From positions 1 through 8,012 of the forward strand of contig JASHUR010000126.1 in assembly GCA_030039895.1 (NCBI GenBank): a DNA stretch of 8,012 nt, written 5' to 3'. The stretch's first letter is position 1. Every line of letters starts with the position of its first letter. Positions 1 through 5,271 of this stretch are shown piece after piece. The notes beneath the pieces are model-generated. The model worked only from the letters and a program-made list of their open reading frames with translations. It had not been told where the DNA came from and did not search any database. This stretch comes from Acidobacteriaceae bacterium (GTDB lineage Bacteria; Acidobacteriota; Terriglobia; Terriglobales; Acidobacteriaceae). A program made the translations under genes and the position numbers.

Positions 1-584
1 GCAACCGTGCCCATCGCCGCGCCGGGGCTCGTCAACTGCTCCGCGGGAACCGTCTCCGCAGCCTCATCTGCGGAGGGGGCTGCTTCCGCAACATGCCCGT
101 CTCTGGAAACAACTTTGGCCAACCCGAAATCAAGAATCTTCGCATGCCTGCGATTCGTCACAAAAATATTGGCCGACTTGATATCGCGGTGCAGAATGCC
201 CGCCGAATGTGCGGTATCCAGTGCATCCGCAATCTCAATCCCCAGCGAAAGCGCTTCATCCAATTCGAGGGCCTTGGCTGCAATCTCCTGCCGCAAAGTC
301 CGCCCCGAAAGAAACTCCATCGCCAGATAGGCGTGGCCGTCGGCTTCGCCAATGTCGTAAATCGTGCAGATGTTCGGATGGTTCAGAGCCGATGCGGATT
401 TCGCTTCCCGCTGAAACCGGCTCAACGCGTGCGGGTCTTTGGCCAGTTCGTCCGGCAGGAGCTTCAGCGCCACATATCGATCTAGGCGGACATCGCGGGC
501 CTTATACACCACACCCATTCCGCCCGAACCAATGTGCGATTCGATCTCATACGGCCCAAGTTTTGTCCCGGGAGCCAGCGCCAT
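1..584 (-). CDS. Ser/Thr protein kinase, PknB-like, N-terminal part (runs off the left edge)
   Basis: Eukaryotic-type protein kinase that would phosphorylate Ser/Thr of unknown cytoplasmic targets. I read 194 codons from the ATG at 584-582 before the window ends. The protein opens MALAPGTKLGPYEI, the usual start of acidobacterial kinases, so this start is well supported. Visible subdomains are the glycine loop GSGGMGVVYKA (residues 19-29), the ATP-anchoring Lys41 in VALKLL, the helix-C Glu60 in FQREAKSASALNHPNI, the catalytic loop HRDIKSANIF (132-141, Asp134 as catalytic base, Asn139), and the DFG motif at 152-154. About 40 residues separate DFG from LTSPGAAMGT. This part of the activation segment is Ala/Glu/Pro-rich and has Thr/Ser residues that could be autophosphorylated. 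The remaining C-lobe and any transmembrane or sensor part lie outside the window. The gene is divergent from the plus-strand cluster. Identification is firm; specificity is unknown. Confidence 0.95.
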   Translation of the reverse strand, partial: MALAPGTKLGPYEIESHIGSGGMGVVYKARDVRLDRYVALKLLPDELAKDPHALSRFQREAKSASALNHPNICTIYDIGEADGHAYLAMEFLSGRTLRQEIAAKALELDEALSLGIEIADALDTAHSAGILHRDIKSANIFVTNRRHAKILDFGLAKVVSRDGHVAEAAPSADEAAETVPAEQLTSPGAAMGTV

Positions 585-620
585 TCGGCGCAATTATAGA
601 CCTATACCTTGCGCTATACC
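585..620 (-). promoter_or_regulatory. Putative promoter of the kinase gene with direct repeats upstream of the -10
   Basis: Read on the minus strand, a perfect TATAAT lies at 598-593, and its last base is only 8 bases before the A of the kinase ATG (584). A start site about 7 bases downstream would fall at 585-586, giving an mRNA with essentially no leader. No Shine-Dalgarno sequence is present in this gap. No TTGACA-like -35 is visible at 16-18 bases. Instead two copies of GGTATAG lie at 620-614 and 608-602, 12 bases apart, covering the -35/spacer region. They could be an activator or repressor site. The promoter is inferred from sequence only. Confidence 0.45.
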
Positions 621-726
621 GTTTTATTTCAGGAAACTATGCCGCCTCTATCAGACTGCTTATGTCTGCACGGCAGCGCACCGCTCACTTCAGCCCTCAC
701 GCCCACCATCGAACTTCAGTTTTCCT

Positions 727-810
727 ATTGGCTCTTGCCTATTGGCTCTTGGCTATTGCCTCTTGGCTACTGCCTATTGCCTCTTGGCTACTGGCTGCTT
801 GCTATCGGCT
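727..810. repeat. Tandem array of about twelve 7-bp units
   Basis: Twelve consecutive heptamers can be laid out without gaps: attggct, cttgcct, attggct, cttggct, attgcct, cttggct, actgcct, attgcct, cttggct, actggct, gcttgct, atcggct. All twelve end in CT and eleven have G at position 4. The approximate consensus is (A/C)TTG(G/C)CT. Units degenerate toward the right, and 720-726 (ttttcct) may be a decayed unit on the left. The array lies in non-coding DNA between the divergent kinase and TPR genes. Because 7 is not a multiple of 3, the Leu/Gly/Trp-rich readings of this stretch in all frames are artefacts. Such arrays resemble the short tandem heptamer repeats described in cyanobacterial genomes, but I cannot assign this one to a named family. 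Confidence 0.85.
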
Positions 811-821
811 GCTTCTCTTCC

Positions 822-849
822 TTGCACCCCGCACCCCCCGCGCTATACC
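822..849 (+). promoter_or_regulatory. Weak candidate promoter for the plus-strand gene cluster
   Basis: TTGCAC (822-827) and TATACC (844-849) are separated by 16 bases. They match the sigma-70 consensus at three and four of six positions respectively. They would start transcription about 25 bases before the ATG at 880. The TATACC is part of the second copy of the 10-mer repeat. No better hexamer pair was seen between the heptamer array and the gene. This is a weak call. Confidence 0.22.
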
Positions 850-879
850 CTACACCAAATACTCAAGAGCCCTTTCGAA

Positions 880-2625
880 ATGCGGTTTTCCTCACTCATG
901 TCTCACCGTTCTCTTTCCCGTCGCGTTGCTTTTACCCTCGCCGCTCTGCTCCTTGCCGTATCGCCTCTGTCCCAGGCGCAGGACGACTCCTCGCAGCAGG
1001 CCTCCGGTCCCAAGGCTCCGGCCATCATTGACGCCACCGGACCATCCGTCAGCCTCACCGACAGCGAAGCCCTCTTCGACATCGCCGTCGCTCTCAACGC
1101 CTGCGGATACAACAACGGCCTCGCCGAATCCAACCCCATCCGCGCCCGCGTCCGCCTTCAGGTCAATCAGGCCATCGAGCAGTCCTCTGCGGCCCGCAAT
1201 GACCGCGATCAGCTCTGCACCTTCATCGACCAGCACCATCTCGCCAATCCCGGTCTCGACCTCGCGCAGTATGTCTCGCTCGGACTCTACGTCACCGCTC
1301 CGCCTGCTCTGCAACCCAGCACCGATGAGCAGGACCTGCCTCCCGACTCCACCCAGGTCGTAGGCATCCTGCCCCTTCTGCGCCAGTTCGCACAGGACAT
1401 TGATCTCCATGTCATCTGGCTGACTGACCGTCCCGCATACGACGCCATCCTCGAGCGCCTCCACGACCCGCTTACCAGGATGATCACCAACACCAACATC
1501 TACCTCAAGGAGCCGGCCAGTAACTACGCCAACCGCCGCTTCCTTGTCGTGATCGAGCCGCTTCTCTCGCCCGGGCAAACCAACGCCCGCATCTACGGAA
1601 CCAATTACGTCGTCGTCACCTCACCCTCCACCACGTTTGCCATCCACATGCAGGAGGTCCGCCACGTTTACCTCCACTACATGATCGAGCCGCTCATCTA
1701 CGCCCGTCCCGTCGCCATCGAGCGCTTCCAGCCCTTCCTGCGCATCGTGCAGGATGCTCCCATCGCCTTCCGTTATAAGGAGGACGTCACTACACTCGTC
1801 GTCGAGTGCCTCATTCGCGCCGTTGAGGCCCGCATCATGGACACCGGCGTTGACCTCATGCCTATCCCGCCCAACACTCCGCGCAACCAGATGGCCGCCG
1901 CTTACCGCATTCATCAGGCAGCCCTCGCCCGCGACGCCGCCGTCCGCCAGCAGACCGTCAGCAACGACATGCTCTCCGGCTACATCCTCACCCAGTACTT
2001 CTATTCGCAGCTCATTCTCTTTGAGAAAACGCCCGTCAGCCTCGACGAGAGCATCGGCGCCATCGTTTACGGCATGGACGTTCCCGAGGAAGTCAGCCGC
2101 GTCCGTCACATCCAGTTCTTTGACCAGAGCACGCCGGACGTCGTCCAGCCGCCGCCTCCACCACCCTCCAGCCTCGATATCGCCGAGACCGACATCGAGA
2201 AGGGCGACGCCAAAACCGCCACCGAGCTCGCCGAGACAGCGCTCAAGGACCATGCGCCCGATCCCGCCCGCGCCAACTTCATCCTTGCCCGCGCTGACCT
2301 CATGAACGGCAAAATGGAGGCCGCTATCCCTGCCTTTCAGCAATCCATCAAGCTCGGCCACGATCCCCGCCTGCTCGCCTGGTCGCACATTTACCTGGGC
2401 CGCATCAACGACGTCATGCAGCAGCGCGATCAGGCCATCGCCGAATACAAGGCCGCCCTCGCCGTTCGCGACGGCCAGCCGGACACCAAGCAGGCCGCCG
2501 AGGATGGCCTCAGGAAGCCCTTTACCCTCCCCGGCCAGTCCCAATCCTCCGGCGACGATAGCTCCGCGTCCGCTCCCACCACCCCGTCTGCGACGCAGCA
2601 GCAGCCCGCCGCTCAGCCACAATAA
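880..2625 (+). CDS. Exported protein with a C-terminal TPR domain and a degenerate metallopeptidase-like motif
   Basis: 581 residues from the ATG at 880. The ATG at 898 gives 575 residues and also keeps the signal peptide. Neither start has a strong ribosome site. Residues 10-34 form a signal peptide: an n-region with RR, hydrophobic VAFTLAALLLAVSPL, then SQAQ-DD, so the protein is probably periplasmic or secreted. The middle (about 60-415) matches no family I can name with certainty. It contains QEVRH (258-262) followed by VYLHYMIEPL, which looks like an HExxH zinc site with the first His replaced by Gln, and VVECLIRAVEAR (308-319) with possible distal Glu residues. A run of six prolines (424-429) leads to two or three TPR-like helical repeats (432-531, including WSHIYLGRINDVMQQRDQAIAEYKAALA in part). 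The tail is Ser/Thr/Gln/Pro-rich and probably disordered. It is the first gene of the plus-strand cluster. It is probably a protein-binding envelope factor; its exact function is unknown. Confidence 0.85.
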   Translation: MRFSSLMSHRSLSRRVAFTLAALLLAVSPLSQAQDDSSQQASGPKAPAIIDATGPSVSLTDSEALFDIAVALNACGYNNGLAESNPIRARVRLQVNQAIEQSSAARNDRDQLCTFIDQHHLANPGLDLAQYVSLGLYVTAPPALQPSTDEQDLPPDSTQVVGILPLLRQFAQDIDLHVIWLTDRPAYDAILERLHDPLTRMITNTNIYLKEPASNYANRRFLVVIEPLLSPGQTNARIYGTNYVVVTSPSTTFAIHMQEVRHVYLHYMIEPLIYARPVAIERFQPFLRIVQDAPIAFRYKEDVTTLVVECLIRAVEARIMDTGVDLMPIPPNTPRNQMAAAYRIHQAALARDAAVRQQTVSNDMLSGYILTQYFYSQLILFEKTPVSLDESIGAIVYGMDVPEEVSRVRHIQFFDQSTPDVVQPPPPPPSSLDIAETDIEKGDAKTATELAETALKDHAPDPARANFILARADLMNGKMEAAIPAFQQSIKLGHDPRLLAWSHIYLGRINDVMQQRDQAIAEYKAALAVRDGQPDTKQAAEDGLRKPFTLPGQSQSSGDDSSASAPTTPSATQQQPAAQPQ

Positions 2626-2689
2626 TCCCGCTTGCGCGACGCAATCTCCTCTGAAACGTCATACTCTGGTGGAGACAGGGACGGAGACC

Positions 2690-3514
2690 TTGAAACAGAA
2701 ACCGGAACCGGCGGACCCTCCAACGAACGCCATCGAGTCGCTGCTGCGGCACAAGTTCTCGCAGCCGGATCTGCTCACTCGTGCGCTTACCCATCGCTCG
2801 CTCGCCCACGAGAAAAGGCTCGCCGCTCCCGATTCCGCCACTCCCGACAACGCGGCCGCCGACAACGAGCAGCTTGAGTTTCTCGGCGACGCTGTCATCG
2901 GCTTCCTCGTCGCTGAAGACCTCTGCCGGCGCTATCCTGAGCTGCACGAGGGCCAGCTTACCCGTCTCCGCGCCGAGCTCGTCAGCCGCAAGCACCTCGG
3001 CCAGGTTGCTTCCCGCCTCAACCTCGGCGACTATATGCTGCTCGGCCGCGGAGAAGAGCGCAGCGGCGGACGCAAGAAAGCTGCCCTGCTCGCCAATTGC
3101 ATCGAAGCCGTTATGGCCGCTCTGTATCTCGACGGCGGCATCGAGGCCGCCCGCAGTTTTGTCCTGCGTGAAATCATCGAGCCTGCCGCGCCCGCCCTCC
3201 GCGATCAGATGCGCGGCGCTAAAACCATCGGCGACTCCAAGTCCGCCCTCCAGGAGCTGCTCCAGGCCCGCGACCACACCCAGCCCGAGTACGCCATCAA
3301 AGCCGAGAGCGGTCCCGACCATCGCAAGCGCTTCCTCGTCGAGGTCTTCGCCCGCCGCGACGGCGTCCGTGGCAAAGTCCTCGCCCGCGGCATCGGCACC
3401 ACCCGCAAAAAGGCTGAGCAGGAAGCCGCCCGTCGCGCCATCGCCAAACTGCAGACCATCTCCGGCAGCGGACCCGGGAGCGGCGTCCTTGCCACATCAG
3501 GGGAATCCGCATGA
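2690..3514 (+). CDS. rnc: Ribonuclease III
   Basis: Double-strand-specific endoribonuclease for rRNA precursor and mRNA processing; cytoplasmic dimer. With the TTG at 2690 it has 274 residues, a little above the usual 220-250. The excess lies in the N-terminus, a loop and the C-terminus. The catalytic domain (about 13-165) shows LTHRSLAHE and the signature NEQLEFLGDAV (59-69) with Glu60, Glu63 and Asp67, then Glu96 in RAELVS and Glu139 in LLANCIEAVMAALYLDGG. The position equivalent to E. coli Asp114 is Asn136 (codon 3095-3097). The dsRNA-binding domain (182-254) is canonical: DSKSALQELLQA, GPDHRKRFLVEV and TRKKAEQEAARRAIAKL. An Asp/Ala/Pro-rich insert (43-58) precedes the signature. No ATG is available before the domain. 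TTG 2690 has AGGGA at 2677-2681 and GGAG at 2683-2686 upstream; GTG 2669 is the alternative start and has no Shine-Dalgarno sequence. It follows the TPR gene by 64 bases and overlaps lepB by 4. Confidence 0.96.
   Translation: MKQKPEPADPPTNAIESLLRHKFSQPDLLTRALTHRSLAHEKRLAAPDSATPDNAAADNEQLEFLGDAVIGFLVAEDLCRRYPELHEGQLTRLRAELVSRKHLGQVASRLNLGDYMLLGRGEERSGGRKKAALLANCIEAVMAALYLDGGIEAARSFVLREIIEPAAPALRDQMRGAKTIGDSKSALQELLQARDHTQPEYAIKAESGPDHRKRFLVEVFARRDGVRGKVLARGIGTTRKKAEQEAARRAIAKLQTISGSGPGSGVLATSGESA
3499..3514 (+). promoter_or_regulatory. Ribosome site and ATGA overlap coupling rnc to the first lepB
   Basis: AGGGGA at 3499-3504 lies 6 bases before the ATG at 3511, inside the end of rnc. The ATG overlaps the rnc TGA (3512-3514) as ATGA. 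This strong, well-spaced site fixes the lepB start and suggests translational coupling to rnc. Confidence 0.8.
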
Positions 3515-4368
3515 GCATCCCCACTGAAACGCCGCCGCTCAGCCTGGCCTCTCACGGTCACGCAGCCCCCAGCCCATCTGAACCTCCCGCGCCGCATCCC
3601 ATCCGCATCCTCTACCCCACTCTGCTCGACGCCGCCCGTTCCTTCGCTTCCATCCTCGTCGTCGCGCTCTTCATCCTTACCTTCATCATTCAGCCCTTCC
3701 GCATTCCGTCGGAGTCCATGGAGCGCACCCTGCTCGTCGGCGATTTCCTGCTCGTCAACAAAACCGTCTTTGGCCCTCCCGGCCACTTCGGCTGGCTGCT
3801 TCCCTATCGCCCCGTCCGTCGTGGAGACATCGCCGTCTTCTACTTCCCGCTCAACCCCGCCGAGCATGTCGTCAAGCGGGTCATCGGCGTCCCCGGCGAC
3901 CGCATCCATCTCTTGCATGGCGTCGTCTACCGCAACGGCCTGCCCCTCGCCGAGCACTATGCTGCCGATGAGCCCGCCTTCCCCGACTCATTCCGCGACA
4001 ATTTCCCCGCCGGGGCCTACACCAGCCCCGACATCGATACTCACTGGTGGATCCGCCTGCATCGTGACGAGATCAACGGCGACATTATCGTCCCGCCCGG
4101 CAGGTACTTCGTCCTCGGCGACAACCGCAATCACAGCCGTGACAGCCGCTACTGGGGATTCGTCCCGCGCGCCAACATCGTCGGACGCCCCTTCATCATT
4201 TATTTTTCGCTGCGCGAGCCTTCCAGCACGGATCTCGCCTCACTGCCGCAGGCCCGCGCCCTGTCGGCTCAGAATGATAAACTGAATCACGAAGGGCCCA
4301 TCGATTCATTCGTGGGCAGAATCGTCAACTTCGCCCGCTGGTCGCGCATCTTGCATGTAATTCGCTGA
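3511..4368 (+). CDS. lepB: Signal peptidase I, first of two tandem copies
   Basis: Membrane-bound Ser/Lys protease (family S26) that cleaves signal peptides from exported proteins on the periplasmic face. 285 residues. A Pro/His-rich cytoplasmic N-terminus (1-40) is followed by a single membrane helix, FASILVVALFILTFII (45-60). Box B is IPSESMERTLLVGD with nucleophile Ser69. Box C is RRGDIAVFYFP (103-113). Box D is HVVKRVIGVPGDRI (119-132) with general base Lys122. Box E is GDNRNHSRDSRYWGFVP (203-219), including the structural Ser209 and Asp211. All catalytic residues are present, so it should be active. Compared with minimal bacterial enzymes it has an extra segment between boxes D and E (about 145-190) and a C-terminal extension ending ARWSRILHVIR, and the neighbouring copy shares both. 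It overlaps rnc by four bases and lies 55 bases before the second lepB. The tandem arrangement suggests an old duplication. Confidence 0.97.
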   Translation: MSIPTETPPLSLASHGHAAPSPSEPPAPHPIRILYPTLLDAARSFASILVVALFILTFIIQPFRIPSESMERTLLVGDFLLVNKTVFGPPGHFGWLLPYRPVRRGDIAVFYFPLNPAEHVVKRVIGVPGDRIHLLHGVVYRNGLPLAEHYAADEPAFPDSFRDNFPAGAYTSPDIDTHWWIRLHRDEINGDIIVPPGRYFVLGDNRNHSRDSRYWGFVPRANIVGRPFIIYFSLREPSSTDLASLPQARALSAQNDKLNHEGPIDSFVGRIVNFARWSRILHVIR

Positions 4369-4403
4369 TGCCGCCGGCAATCTGAGCCGCAAGCACACCA
4401 GGC

Positions 4404-4426
4404 AGGAGAACACCACACACCCGATG
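4404..4426 (+). promoter_or_regulatory. Ribosome site of the second lepB with long spacing
   Basis: AGGAGA at 4404-4409 is a good anti-16S match, but it lies 14 bases before the ATG at 4424, longer than the usual 5-9. There is no ATG, GTG or TTG in the gap, so the ATG at 4424 stays the best start. Translation may be weaker than that of the first copy. Confidence 0.45.
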
Positions 4427-5206
4427 CCGCAGACTGTCGAACGCGAGGCCCCGGCCCCAACCAAAAAGCAAGACGAAACACCGCTTGAAGCCTTCGCCTC
4501 CATCTGTGGAGTCATCGTTCTCGTCCTCTTCGCCTTCGCCTTCATCTTCCAGAACTTCGTCATCCCGTCCTCTTCTATGGAGAAGACCCTGCTCATCGGC
4601 GACCACGTCCTCGTCGATCGCATCACGCTTGCGCCACCCTCGCACTGGGCGCCCTTTGTCTACTATCGCGACGTCCATCGCGGCGACATCATCGTCTTCT
4701 ATAAGCCCACGCTCAATGCCAACGGCACGCACCTCTACCTCGTCAAGCGCGTCATCGGAATCCCGGGCGATCGCATCCACCTCATCGACGGCAACGTCTA
4801 TCGGAACGGTGTTGCGCTCACGGAGCCTTACGCGCAGGTTGCGACGGACTCCAACTCGTATCGCGACGACTTCCCTGCCGTTCCTCCAACTCCGTACGGC
4901 GATGTCACCGCCGAGTGGGCCCTCGACCTCCCCAATCACATTCAGAACGGCAACCTCGTTGTCCCTCCCGGCGAATACTTCGTTATGGGCGACAACCGCC
5001 CCGTCTCGCTTGACAGTCGCTACTGGGGGTTCGTCCCCCGCGCCAACGTCGTCGGCCGTCCCATGTTCGTCTACTGGTCCTTCAAGTCCGATGAGGCCGA
5101 CTACGGACAGACCGGGCTCATCGCACGCGTCGAGTCTCTCGGCCACGTCGCCCTGCATTTCTTCACCGACACTCGCTGGGGCCGCACTCTCCATCTGGTG
5201 AAGTAA
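4424..5206 (+). CDS. lepB: Signal peptidase I, second of two tandem copies
   Basis: Same S26 family and role as the upstream copy. 260 residues, with a shorter charged N-terminus (MPQTVEREAPAPTKKQDE). The membrane helix is about 25-43 (ASICGVIVLVLFAFAFIFQ). Box B is IPSSSMEKTLLIGD with nucleophile Ser51. Box C is HRGDIIVFYKP (85-95). Box D is YLVKRVIGIPGDRI (105-118) with Lys108. Box E is GDNRPVSLDSRYWGFVP (189-205), keeping Ser195 and Asp197. The C-terminus TRWGRTLHLVK is plainly homologous to ARWSRILHVIR of the first copy. The catalytic boxes are conserved, but the N-terminus, the loop after box B and the D-E linker differ. This points to diverged paralogues that may prefer different precursors rather than a recent copy. 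It lies in the same cluster, 65 bases before the AsmA-family gene. Confidence 0.97.
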   Translation: MPQTVEREAPAPTKKQDETPLEAFASICGVIVLVLFAFAFIFQNFVIPSSSMEKTLLIGDHVLVDRITLAPPSHWAPFVYYRDVHRGDIIVFYKPTLNANGTHLYLVKRVIGIPGDRIHLIDGNVYRNGVALTEPYAQVATDSNSYRDDFPAVPPTPYGDVTAEWALDLPNHIQNGNLVVPPGEYFVMGDNRPVSLDSRYWGFVPRANVVGRPMFVYWSFKSDEADYGQTGLIARVESLGHVALHFFTDTRWGRTLHLVK

Positions 5207-5271
5207 CATGATCCCGGAGAGGATTCACCGGGGCCAACGCTCCTGAGGGGGATTGTTTTTCTCGACCGCCC

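Larger units (their letters stand above)
611..849. repeat. Direct 10-mer repeat bracketing the intergenic region
   Basis: The plus-strand sequence GCGCTATACC occurs identically at 611-620 and 840-849. A shorter copy, CTATACC, lies at 602-608. The outer pair brackets the heptamer array and sits next to the two likely promoter regions, one near each divergent gene. The copies could be binding sites for one regulator or a chance repeat. Only the identity of the copies is seen; any function is inference. Confidence 0.4.

Noticed and set aside
727..810. CRISPR-like array
   Set aside because: Units are 7 bp, contiguous and without spacers, so this is a simple tandem repeat and not a CRISPR array.
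209..1363. Plus-strand open frames crossing the kinase gene and the intergenic repeats
   Set aside because: They run antisense to a clear kinase and through the heptamer array, and their translation has no domain. The real plus-strand gene begins at 880.
1621..2622. Long minus-strand open frame opposite the TPR gene
   Set aside because: It is a mirror of a C-ending-codon gene: Gly/Val/Asp-rich low-complexity translation, no recognisable domain, while the plus strand has a signal peptide and TPRs.
3205..5209. Long minus-strand open frames opposite rnc and both lepB genes
   Set aside because: The plus-strand frames encode unmistakable RNase III and signal peptidases. The antisense translations are Asp/Glu/Val/Gly-rich shadows.
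5211..5260. Possible terminator between the second lepB and the AsmA-family gene
   Set aside because: CCCGG/CCGGG (5213-5217, 5228-5232) makes only a 5-bp stem with a 10-base loop, and the T-run at 5256-5260 is more than 20 bases away, so it does not look like an intrinsic terminator.
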